A stretch of 61,432 nt of DNA, from IMG/VR virus record IMGVR_UViG_3300021963_000138, positions 1 to 61,432 of that record; one strand, 5' to 3'. Each line of letters begins with the position of its first letter. Position 1 is the first letter of the stretch. Made by a program: the position numbers and the translations under genes. Origin of the DNA: a virus. A model generated the notes under the pieces. It was given only the letters and a program-made list of their open reading frames with translations, searched no databases and had not been told where the DNA came from. Shown here piece by piece: positions 24,600-37,000 of the stretch.

Positions 24600-27500
24600 A
24601 TGACCACAACGTCTAGACAAAATAACTTAATCTTAAATGAAGATTGGACTAGAATTTATCAGACTTTTCAAAGTTCTGATTTCAAAAGCTACGACTTTGA
24701 AAATCTTCGCAGAGTTATTATTGCCTATTTCCGTGAAAACTATCCTGAAGATTTTAATGACTACATTGAAAGTTCAGAGTATCTAGCCTTAATTGATGCT
24801 ATTGCATTCCTTGGTCAGAGTCTTGCATTCCGTATTGATTTAGCCAGCAGAGAAAATTTTATTGAACTTGCAGAGCGTAAAGAAAGTGTTCTACGTCTTG
24901 CAAAAATGCTCAGTTATAACGCTAAGAGAAATATTCCTTCTAAAGGTATATTAAAATTTGACACTGTAAGTACTACAGAAAGTGTGTTAGATAATAACGG
25001 AAAAAATCTAGCACAACAGACTATTGTGTGGAACGATCCTACAAACTCTAATTGGCCTGAACAATTTGTTACAATTTTAAATGCTGCTATGGCCGATAAT
25101 ACTGTATTCGGTCGAAGTCAAGGAACGGCTATTATTGACGATATTGCCACAGACCAATATAGATTTAGAACAGCATCAAATGATGTTCCAATTTTTACAT
25201 ACAGTAAAATAGTTGCTGGTCGACAAATGACATTTGAACTAGTTAGTACTGGGTTCAAAGGCAAAGAAGAATTGTATGAAGAACCCCCTGTGCCAGGCAA
25301 TCAATTGGGATTTGTATATAGAAATGATGGAAAAGGTGGTACTAGTGCAAACACTGGCTTTTTCTTAATGTTTAAACAAGGAACCTTAGAGCTTGCAGAT
25401 TTTTCTATAGATATTCCTACAACCAACGAGTTGATAGCCATTGACAGCAACAATATCAACAACGACGATATTTGGTTATATTCATTAAGCTCGACCGGTG
25501 TACAATTAAACGAATGGACCAAGGTGTCGTCTTTAATAGGAAATAATATTTCTTATAACAGTATTGATTCTAATATTAGAAACATATATTCAGTAATCAC
25601 TAAAGAAAATGACAGAGTTGATCTTGCATTTTCAGACGGAGTTTACGGAAATTTACCGATTGGAGCTTTTAGAACTTACTACAGAACTAGTAATGGTCTA
25701 GTGTACCAAATAGCACCTAATGAAATGAGAGGAATTACAATAGGTATTCCTTATGTTAATAAGTCGGGAGTAAGACACACTCTAACAGTAACATTAGGAT
25801 TGAAATACACAGTGAGTTCTTCATCGGCTACTGAATCTGTTGCATCCATTAGACAAAATGCTCCGGCACAGTATTATACACAAAACAGAATGATTACCGG
25901 TGAAGATTATAATCTTGCGCCGTTAACATCGTCGCAGAATATTTTAAAAGTAAAAGCTATCAATCGAGTATCAAGCGGAATAAGCAGAAATTTTGACCTC
26001 ATCGACGCCAGCGGAAAATATTCAAATGTCAATGTTTTTGCTTCTGATGGATTTATCTACAAAGATGAGATAGAAAGATCTCTAGCCTTTAAGTATTCTA
26101 ATAGAATTGACATTATTAATTTTATTAAAAACAGCGTTGAACCAATTTTTACCGCAACAGATATCTATAATTTTTATCTAACTAAGTTTGATAAAATTTT
26201 GTTTACAGATATTAATTATAGATGGAACCAATTGACTACGGATGTTAACAGTTCTACAGGATATTTTTATAATAGTGTTGATTCTGCTATTTTAAAAGTG
26301 GGATCATACACTACAAGCACACTAAAATATGCAACTCCTGGTGCGTTAATCAAGTTTACAGCACCAGAAGGCAAAGCATTTAAACGGGGAAAATTAGTTG
26401 ATGCCGATAACCTAGACCCGGAACAAACAAATGCTTTATGGACTAAAACGGTTAAGGTTGTTGGAGATGGAACCAATGCTGGTCGAGGAGTATTAAGCAC
26501 AGGGTTAGGACCAGTTCAGTTTAGTGATGTAATTCCTACTGGTGCAATTGCAACTAGAATTATTCCAAAATTTGTTTCTAACTTATCTGAAGGATTAGAG
26601 TTAGAAATGACCAATTTGTTATTTTCAAATTTAAACTTTGGTCTTCGATATTCTATGATTGACTCGTCTTGGAAGCTAATTACTTCATCTAATTTAAATT
26701 TACTAGATAATTTTAGTCTTGGCAAGTCAGGAGACACATCAAACAACAGTCTAGATTCGTCTTGGATTATTGCATTTATTAAGGAAGCAGACGAATATTT
26801 TGTAAGAATTCGTGGGCTCGATTACATATTTGGAAGCCTTGAAGAAAACAAATTTTATTTTGATTCGGCACAAAAAACCTACGATAGCAAGACTGGCAAC
26901 GTAATAAAAGATCAGGTGAAAGTTTTAAGTATAAATCCTAATAGCGATTTATTAGGGCCTCTAAAACAAGATATTAGTTTTGAAATTAGTGATACAATAA
27001 AATATGATGACGGTTATCAAAGCACCAATGAAATAAAAATAGCATTTTCTGATACAGACGACGATGGTGTTATTGATAATCCTGAAGCCTTTGAACAAAT
27101 TGTAGGAACTGATCTAGATCTCAATTTCTTATTTTTTAAAGAATCTATAGATGTTGCAGGAAATACCATAAATGAATATGTGGATAATAGCGATAATCAT
27201 ATTTCTATTGTATCAAAAGAAAGCCTTATTAATGTTAACAATTACAATGACGGCGATTTAATATATTTTTATAACAGTGATGAAAATGTTGTAAAACGAG
27301 TAGATAGAATAACAAATACATTGATATTAGAAAGTACCTATCAGGCAAATGTTGGCCGTGCCGGATTAAAATTTCAGTATGTGCATAATGCCAATATTGA
27401 TAGAAGAATTGATCCTAGTTCTAGCAATATCGTCGACGTTTATCTTTTAACAAGAAGCTATAATACTGCCTTTAGAAATTTTCTAGCAGGAGTAGGAACT

Positions 27501-28001
27501 AGACCAGAAGCGCCAAACAGCGATAGTCTACGAATATCGTTTGGTTCTAATTTAGATTTGATAAAATCTATCAGCGATGAAATTATATATCATCCTGTAG
27601 AGTATAAAGTTCTTTTCGGACCTACCGCAGATGTTAAATTACAGGCAAAGTTTAAGGTGGTTAAAAACTCTAATAGATTAATCAACGACAACGATTTAAA
27701 AGTTAGAATTATCAATGCAATAAATGAATTTTTTAATATCAACAACTGGGACTTTGGAGATAGATTTTACGTTAGCGAACTGATAACCTACATTGTAAAT
27801 ACTGTTTCTCCTGACATCAGTAATATCGTTATTCTTCCTAGACAGCTAACACAGTCGTTTGGCAGTTTATTTGAGATCCAAAGTAGAGTAGATGAAATTT
27901 TTGTTAGCGGTGCAACAGTAGATGATATAGAAATTGTGTCCTCGCTCTCAGCATCCGAACTTAGAATTTCTTCCAATTCAATCATATCGAGTACAAATTA
28001 A
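24600..28001 (+). CDS. 6: Baseplate wedge protein gp6
   Basis: The wedge backbone protein (1133 residues; T4 660), related to the P2 gpJ family. The N-terminal segment contains FRENYPEDFNDYIESSEYLA, AFLGQSLAFRIDLASRENF and AKMLSYNAKRNIPS, the hallmark of gp6. A beta-rich middle includes YGNLPIGAFRTYYRTSNG and QYYTQNRMITGEDYN. The C-terminal domain has VEYKVLFGPTADVKLQAKF and INEFFNINNWDFGDRF, as expected for gp6/J C-termini. The extra length lies in the section after residue 500. It lies three bases from the giant downstream gene. Confidence 0.93.
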   Translation: MTTTSRQNNLILNEDWTRIYQTFQSSDFKSYDFENLRRVIIAYFRENYPEDFNDYIESSEYLALIDAIAFLGQSLAFRIDLASRENFIELAERKESVLRLAKMLSYNAKRNIPSKGILKFDTVSTTESVLDNNGKNLAQQTIVWNDPTNSNWPEQFVTILNAAMADNTVFGRSQGTAIIDDIATDQYRFRTASNDVPIFTYSKIVAGRQMTFELVSTGFKGKEELYEEPPVPGNQLGFVYRNDGKGGTSANTGFFLMFKQGTLELADFSIDIPTTNELIAIDSNNINNDDIWLYSLSSTGVQLNEWTKVSSLIGNNISYNSIDSNIRNIYSVITKENDRVDLAFSDGVYGNLPIGAFRTYYRTSNGLVYQIAPNEMRGITIGIPYVNKSGVRHTLTVTLGLKYTVSSSSATESVASIRQNAPAQYYTQNRMITGEDYNLAPLTSSQNILKVKAINRVSSGISRNFDLIDASGKYSNVNVFASDGFIYKDEIERSLAFKYSNRIDIINFIKNSVEPIFTATDIYNFYLTKFDKILFTDINYRWNQLTTDVNSSTGYFYNSVDSAILKVGSYTTSTLKYATPGALIKFTAPEGKAFKRGKLVDADNLDPEQTNALWTKTVKVVGDGTNAGRGVLSTGLGPVQFSDVIPTGAIATRIIPKFVSNLSEGLELEMTNLLFSNLNFGLRYSMIDSSWKLITSSNLNLLDNFSLGKSGDTSNNSLDSSWIIAFIKEADEYFVRIRGLDYIFGSLEENKFYFDSAQKTYDSKTGNVIKDQVKVLSINPNSDLLGPLKQDISFEISDTIKYDDGYQSTNEIKIAFSDTDDDGVIDNPEAFEQIVGTDLDLNFLFFKESIDVAGNTINEYVDNSDNHISIVSKESLINVNNYNDGDLIYFYNSDENVVKRVDRITNTLILESTYQANVGRAGLKFQYVHNANIDRRIDPSSSNIVDVYLLTRSYNTAFRNFLAGVGTRPEAPNSDSLRISFGSNLDLIKSISDEIIYHPVEYKVLFGPTADVKLQAKFKVVKNSNRLINDNDLKVRIINAINEFFNINNWDFGDRFYVSELITYIVNTVSPDISNIVILPRQLTQSFGSLFEIQSRVDEIFVSGATVDDIEIVSSLSASELRISSNSIISSTN

Positions 28002-28003
28002 AA

Positions 28004-31000
28004 ATGGCAGATAAATTTTTTCCAGATAGTCAACTTCCTATAAGAAAGACAATAGATCTTTTGCCTCAGATTTTTCAAACTGAAGCAAATTCAAAATTTC
28101 TTGCAGGAGCACTAGACCCGTTAGTTCAACCGGGCGTCTTAGAAAAAAAAGTAGGATATCTAGGTAGAAGATATGGTAAAACCTACAAATCTAGTGAAGT
28201 TTACCTAGACACTGATCAAACTTTACGCAGTAGGTATCAATTAGAACCCGGTGTTGTTGTAGAAAAAGATGGCAAGATTGAACAGTTTTACGATTATCTC
28301 GACTTTAAAAATCAATTAAAGTTTTTTAATAACACTGAAGAGCGAGACGATCTAATCACAGCTCAAGAACACTATACATGGGCTCCTCCCATCGATTGGG
28401 ACAAATTTGTAAACTACAGAGAATATTATTGGGTACCAGACGGTCCACCGCCTATTAAGATTCTAGGCCAGGCACAAAATATTATCAGCACCTATCGAGT
28501 TGGACTCGGCGCCGGCAGTGTTTATATTTTTACCCCAGACGGACTAACAAATAATCCTACATTAACCTTGTATCGTGGACAAACATACAAGTTTCAGGTC
28601 AATGTTCCGGGAAATCCTTTATTGTTTAGAACTACTATTGACACTGGAACGTTATTATATAATCCTGATTTTCAATATTCTATCGGACAACTTGTGGTAT
28701 TCGACGGAAAGTTGTGGAAGGCAAAAACCAATATAACTACCGGAGACGGAAGCACCATTGACGAAAATACAGACGATTGGGAATTTGTTGATTTCACAGC
28801 AGCCTCGTCGTCTGCATTAAATTATACAAAAGGTTTAACCAATGCAGGAATTGAAAACGGAACAATCACTTTTGAAGTTCCCTTAAATGCTCCAGATGTA
28901 TTGTATTATCAAAGTTTTACAGATCCAAATAGATTTGGTAGAATTATTATTACCAATGTAGAAGAAAATACAAAAATTGATGTTGAAAAAGAAATAATTA
29001 GTAAGACAACCTATACCAGCAGCAACGGAATAACATTAAGCAATGGTATGATTGTTTATTTTGGTGGAAATGTTTTCCCAGAAAAATATTCAGGCAAAAT
29101 TAACAATAACAAATGGGTAGTAGAAGGAGTAGGAGAACGAATTACCTTGACCAATATGGCCAGTTTAATAGTGTCGACTACCTTTTCAGATACTGCCCCC
29201 GAGATATTATTTGACAATGGCGGATTTGATACCCAACCATTTGACGATGCTAGTGCATATCCTGGAAAGAAAGATTACATTACTATTAATCGATCTAGTC
29301 TAGATGCTAATCCCTGGAGCCGATATAATCGCTGGTTCCATCGTGCAGTATTAGACTATGCCCACACTCTAAATAATTCTAATTTTGATGCATCAGAAAC
29401 ATCTCGAGCAAAAAGACCAATCATTGAGTTTAAATCAAATATACAATTGTTTAATCATGGCGCAGTTGCTAAAGATGCTGTTGACTATGTTGATGATTTT
29501 ACAACTGATGCATTTTCAGTTATTGAAGGTAGTACCGGTTATATTGTTGACGGTGAATATCTATTCAACGGAGCAAGACTTTTAATAACCAACGATACTG
29601 ATGCATTAGCCAACAATCAAATTTATATTGTAAATTTTATTACTCATAATAATATTAAACAGATCAGCTTAACTCGCGAATCTACTGTTGATACACAAGC
29701 CGGCGATGGAGTATTAATACGCCGAGGAGTAAAGAATAAAGGAGTTATGTATCACTTTAATGGAGTCGATTGGGTTAAGAGTCAACTAAAGACTTCAGTA
29801 AACCAAACACCACTATTTGATTTATTTGATAACAACGAAGTCAGCTTTGGTGATGTTGAAACATATCCCGTTAGTTCTTTTATAGGAACCCCAATTCTAA
29901 GTTATAAAATTGGGTCTGGCCCAACCGACACCGAGTTGGGATTTAGTGTTAGTTATCTTAATATAGATAACGTAGGCGATATACAATTTAACTTTAATCT
30001 TGACACAGACTCGTTTAATTATAAACTTGATAATGCCAACTACTCTAAAGAAATTGCAACGGGCTATTTAAAGTTTAACAATGACGACACTTTCACCAAT
30101 GCATGGAACACGCTAGATTCTAATTATGTCCAGCCAATAATTGACAGTGTAGATATTGTAGAACCTACAAACGAAATTACTACAACTATGGTTGATTGGA
30201 AGCTGTTAGCCGATAGTGATATTCGTAAAATATTAGTTTATCTAAATGGTGTACACGTTCGGTCAGGTTTTACTAGAACAGAAGGTACGTTTGTATTTGA
30301 TAAACAATTTGCAGTAGGGGACACGGTAGCAATCAAACTATTTGCTAATATTGATCCTGACACCGGCTATTATGAAATTCCGTTGGGATTAGAAAAAAAT
30401 CCTCTAAACGAAAAAATAAAAACATTTACGTTAGGTCAAGCTGCTGACCACATATCTACAGGATTAGAACTGTCTGAAGACTTTAGTGGAATATTTCCGG
30501 GATTAAACAACCTACGAGACATCAGTGGATATCAAACATTAACAAGAAGATTTTTAAAACATTCTAGTCCGTCTCCGTTGTCTATTGCATTATTGTGTAA
30601 TAAAGAAAATAATATTATAAAATCTATTCAGTATGCAAAAAAATCATACACTGATTTTAAAAATAGTTTTATTGCACTAGCATATGAAATATTTTACAAT
30701 CAAACTGCTAATGATTTTGTAGATTCTATTCTAGAAGAAATTAGTAGAACGCAAGATGCAAGTAGACCGTTTGCCGGATCTGATATGATTGGCAGTGGTG
30801 CATATACCGGCATAACTTATACAGTTGAAGATGTAGGAATTAAAACATTTGCTCTGTCAGAAAAGTTTGATTTGCAAACTCTAAGTTCTAGGGCAGTTTA
30901 TGTGTACTTTAATAATCAGCAATTATTAGTAAATCGAGATTACGAATTTAATTCTACATTTGGATTTGTTAATTTAATGATTGACCTAGTAGAAGGAGAT

Positions 31001-34000
31001 GTGATTCAAATTAGAGAATACGCATCGACTGCTATTAACTTTATACCACCTACTCCGACTAAGTTAGGTTTGTACAAAAAATATACTCCTAGAAAGTTCC
31101 TCGACGACACATATGTTGAACCAAAAGAAGTAATTCAAGGGCACGACGGAAGTATAACAATTGCCTATGGTGATTTTAGAGATGATGTTTTATTAGAATT
31201 AGAAACTCGAATTTACAATAATATTAAACAAGAGTATAACGAGTCTGTATTTGACATAGACAGGGTTCTTGGTGGATATTACGGCAACTCGCTCTATGGA
31301 AAACCAGCACTAGACAAGATTATTTCTTCAGAATTTCTAAAATGGATTTCTGGAACAAATATTGATTATGTAAACAACGTATTTTTTGACAGCGAAAATA
31401 GTTTTACCTATACCTATTCTAATATGGTTGATCCCACAGGAACGCAAAACCTGCCAGGATATTGGAGAGAAGTATATAGATGGTTCTACGACACTGATCG
31501 TCCTCACACACATCCTTGGGAAATGTTAGGCTTTAGTGAAATGCCTGTATGGTGGGAAGGTGAATATGGACCTTCTCCGTACACAAGCAATAACTTAATT
31601 CTTTGGGAAGATCTCAGAGACGGTATTATTCGTCAAGGAGAAAGAGCAGGAACTAGAGATAGATATAAGCGTCCGTCAATCATGAGTCATATTCCTGTAG
31701 ATGGAGATGGTAAATTATTAAGCCCGTTAGGTTCAGGACTAGCAGGAAATTTCTCTTTGATTAATAATCAAGGAGCATTTAAAATAGGTGATAATGCTCC
31801 AGTTGAAGCAGCTTGGAGAAAGAGTTCAGAATGGCCGTTTGCAATAATTTCTGCTCTAGCATTGTTAAAACCGTTTGAATTTATTACCGATAATTTTAAT
31901 AAATCTTTTATAGCGACCAACAAGCTAGGTCAGACAATAAATTTAAAAACTAATTTATTTTCTACGCTGAGTGATTTTGTCTATGAGAATACTGTAAATG
32001 CCCCAGTATCTGGATTAGTAGTTTACATTACAAATTATTTAAAGAGTACTACTGCTTCGACGTCTAAATTAGAAGATGTTGTTTCAAATATAAATGTAAA
32101 ACTATCTAATAGAATTTCTGGATTTGTTGATCAACAACAACAAAAATATATTTTAGATAGCAAAAATCCTAAGTCTACATCTAGTAGTGTTTTTGTACCA
32201 CCAGAGAACTATGACATTATTTTTAATGTCAGTGCTCCAATTTTTAATTTAGCCTACAGTGGAGTTATCTTAGAAAAAGTTAATGCTGGTTGGAAAATTT
32301 CTGGATACGATAATTCGACTCCTTTGTTTTATTATTACCAGCCAACTGATTCTCAGTCAGATCCTCTAATTTCAGTAGGCGGCCTAAGTGAAAATTTCTT
32401 AGATTGGACTGAAAACACATTCTATGGCAACGGCGTAATTTGCAGATTTAAAGATAAATTTTATAGATGTCTTAGCAGTCATACAAGCTCAACTGAATTT
32501 TCAGAAGGCACAAACGGGTTAAGTATATGGAAACAGCTACCGTCGTTGCCGCTGACCGGCGCGGTCGAAGCATTTAGAAGAAGAAATTTCAACAAGCTAA
32601 GACTTAGAACTCTATCGTATGGCTCTATATTAAACAGCATACAGCAGGTAGTTGACTTCTTGCTAGGCTATCAAGAATATCTTAAATCTGTTGGATTTAT
32701 ATTTGACGGATATGATACAGCGTCTTCGACATCATTTGATTGGTATACTTCAGCTAAAGAATTTATGTTCTGGTCCAAGCATAACTGGGCCGAAAATTCT
32801 TTACTTACACTTAGCCCTTCTGCAACCTACATAAAAATTAAATTTGCAATAGGTGTTGCTGATAGTATTCTAGACAGCTTTTACGACTATCAAGTTTTGA
32901 AAAACGACGGAAATCCGCTACAGCCAAGATTTATCAATGTGAATAGAGATTTTCAAGAAATCACAGTGTCTACCGCAAACACCACCGACGGTATATATTT
33001 TTTAAGAATGCACTTTGTTCTTAAAGAGCATGTGGTTGTATTCGATGACAAAACAGTTTTTAACGATGTTATCTATGACAAACCAACAGGTTATCGTCAA
33101 GAACGTATCAAAGCTAGAGGATTCCGTACAGTCGACTGGGACGGCGATTATACCAGCCCCGGTTTCTTGTTTGATAATGTAAACATAGCGGTATGGCAAC
33201 CGTTTACTGATTATAAATTAGGAGACATTGTATCCTATAAGTCTTATAATTGGACAAGCAAATACAATCAATTAGGTTCTGTAGAATTTCAAGATGCGGC
33301 ATGGTCAAAACTAGACTCTACTCCTAGCAAGTCGTTAATTCCTAACTTTGATTATAAAATAAATCAGTTTAGTGATTACTACGAAGTAAACACAGACGGC
33401 GTAGGATCTAGTCAACGAGACCTTGCAAGACATGCAATCGGATACCAACAAAGAGAATACCTACAAAATATTGCAGAAGATGAAATTAGTCAGTTTAGAA
33501 TATATCAAGGTTTTATTAGAGAAAAGGGCACAGCAAATGCCATTGTAAAAGTATTTGATAAATTAAGCAGAACACAGGACGACAGTGTTGTTCTTAAAGA
33601 AGAATGGGCTTTTAAAATTGGAGAGTTTGGCGGAACAACTCAAATAGACGAATTTGAATTTGAAATCAAAAAAGATGATCTTGTAATAAATCCTCAACCG
33701 ATATTGTTAACATACAGTACAAATTCGTCAGTGGTCTTGGATCAATACCTAAGAATTAATTCTTCAAAATTTACAACTGCACCTACTCCTTTTACTACAG
33801 ATTTAAATCGCACATCATATTATGACGGCGCTAGTAGATCTGCAGGCTATGTTAACACAAATCATGTTGATTTTATTGTAAAGACTCTAGATGATATTGT
33901 AAATTTAAACATTGCAGATGTTTATGAAAATGCTCACATATGGATAACTTTTTATAATAATGAATGGACAGTATTGCGATATAATCAAGAAGTTGCACTA

Positions 34001-37000
34001 CGAGTAGAGTCTTTGGTAAAAACAGAGTCCAATGTAGAAATAACTCTAAACCAAATACATAATTTTTCAGTTGGTGATGTTGTCGGGTTAAAGTATATTG
34101 ATAATCTTACCGGATTCTTTAAAATTACCGCAACTACAAATAAAACAATTACAGTTATTACCACAAGCACTAATGAACCTGAGATTGTAGATAGTACATC
34201 GGCAACTGTTGGAATTTTTACAATTGCAAGAAAATCGACCTATCAGGAATTAGATAATCAACAAGCTGCATTATTAAATCTTTCATCAAAGTTATGGATA
34301 GATAACAACGGTAGCGACCACTGGGAAGTTATCGAAAAAACTAAGCAGTATGTTACCTATGAGTTAAGTGAGTACGGAATTACTACACCTATAGGAACAG
34401 GCACATCAGTAGTATACATTGACAACCTAAAACAAATTGCAACAGGTATTCCAGGGTCTGGGTATGTAATGATTTATACAACCAAGACTTCCGGTGAAGT
34501 CATTGGTCTAAAGCAAATTGTGCCACCACCGGATGGATTTGAAACTGCGGTTGCTGGTTCGTTCGGCAAAGTCTTGGCAGTTAGTCCAGATTACAAGTGG
34601 CTAGCTGTGGGATCTCCTAATGCCAGCGGTGTAAAGAGCGCATACCAGGGTGAGTTAAATCCGTCTAGGAGTTATCTTGCAGGTGAGATAACACTTTACC
34701 AAGGAAAATTATGGGAAGCAATTGATAACATAGACGTAGGCGACGGTAGCTCTATTAACTTTAACAGTCAAGATTGGAAGCCTGCAACAATAGTTGACGC
34801 TAATCCTGCTGCTAGGGGTGATGGATTTACTGATCAGGGTATGATTTCTCTGTACAAATATAGTCAAGGTCAGTGGGAAATTGCCTACAGTTTTGTAAGT
34901 CCTAGACAGGCCGCCTATGAAGAATTTGGTTCAGCAATCACAATTGGTGTTTCTGGTACAACTTATTATATGGCAGTATCGGCTCCAGGGTCATTATGCG
35001 ATCCTAGCATCGGAGCAAGTACTGGCAAAGGAAGAATTTATCTTTATCAGTTCAACGGAACGACTTGGAGCCATTTAGAAAACACAAAATATCTAGGCCT
35101 ATATCAACCATCTCCTTTGGCAGTATATCCTGCTGGATCAATAGTATGGTCTAATGGTAGTTTATGGGAAGCATTATACGATAATACTGGAGACGGTAGT
35201 TCTCTATCTTTAGAATCAAATGATTGGAAAAAATTAGATCCTATTTCAACTCAATGTTCGCTACCAACAAACATTGCTATAGACGATGACGGCTCTACTC
35301 TAGCAGAGGGATTATTAAGTCCTACTCAGTTAGCTGAGTTGGTTAAAGATGGAGATCAATTTGGTTTCTCTCTTACTATGAGCCGCGATGGGCGACTACT
35401 AGTTGTCGGAGCTCCAAATAGTGATGGTCAATACTTTGCCAACTATCGGGGAGATTGGCATGCTTACCAAGAGTACACAGAAGGCGACGTTGTAAAATAT
35501 CAAAACGGCTATCATAGATTGACCGACGCAACAACATCAACTATTACCAGTCTTGGTCAATATCCAGATGAAGGACTACCTTGGTTAAATGTAGGAGATA
35601 GTGCATCTCCGTCTACAGGCAAAATTTATATCTATGAAAGAGATGCAAACAATCTATATAGTTTGATACAGACTATTACAGCTGACTCGTTATCTGATAT
35701 TAATGATACTGCAAATTCTGGAATTATTGGGTCAGGTGATCAGTTTGGATTTGCTATCGACATTGATGCCTCTGGCACAACTATTGTAGCTAGCAGCCCA
35801 TTGGCAGATATTAACAAACAAAATCAAGGAGCAGCATATGTTTTCAAATACGATGCTGATTCGACCGGTCCGCAATTTAGATTAAAACAAAAATTGCAAA
35901 GTTATGAATACTTTACCAACGAATATTTTGGATCTAGCATATCTATCAGTGCTTCTACAGAACGAATTGTTGTAGGTGCAAAAAATGCAGGATATTCAAT
36001 CTTGGCATTTTTTAATGACGGCACAACATTTGATAGAAGAAGAACTTCTTTTTCTTCTTCTAGAGGATTTCCGGGACAGGTCTACGTATATGAGAGAAAA
36101 GATCAAGGTTATTTCCTAGTTGAGAAACTAGAAGCCGATCTGGTATCCGGCGAATCGTTCGGCTATTCTATTGATTGTACAAGCTCTGTTGTTGTTGTAG
36201 GCTCTCCTACATATCAAGTGGAAGGTGTAGCAGTTGGTATGGTTAGACTGTTTAAAAAATCATCAGAAACAAATAGTTTTAACATAATTTCTCAAGAAAT
36301 ACCGTTGGTAGACGTTGAGTTGTTGCAAAATATTGAACTGTATGACAATGTTAATAATAGAAAAATTGCAGACTTAGATGTAGTTGATGGGTTTAAATTA
36401 AAAATATTAGGAGTTGCTGAACAAGAAATTTCTTTTAAAACAGTATATGATCCTGCAATATATATGATTGGAACAGATGACCAAGTTGTTGACGAATCAC
36501 AACCTTGGTTTGAAAAAAATGTTGGAAAAATTTGGTGGGATCTAAGCACCGTTAAATTTATAAATTATGAGCAGGATGATTTTGCCTATCGAATAGGAAA
36601 TTGGAATAGACAAGCAGAAGGCTCATCGATTGACATTTACGAATGGGTAGAGTCTGTGCTACTGCCGTCGGAGTGGAGCCTACTTGCCGATACAGTAGAA
36701 GGATTGGCCGAAGGAATTTCTGGCCAACCTAAATTTGCCGACAATACTGTATACAATACCAAGATTTTATATAATCCAAATACTGGTCTTGAAACTGGTA
36801 CTTTATACTACTATTGGGTTTCGTCGAAGACTATATTGCCAACAAATAATTCAATTAGACGAATTTCGGCAGCAGCGATCGAAGGCTTTATCGATAATCC
36901 AATTGGGTCTGGAATTCCGTTTATAGGAATACTAGGGACAGACAAATTTTTAGCTTATAATTTAACAGCAATTATTGGCACAGATACAGCACTAGTAAAT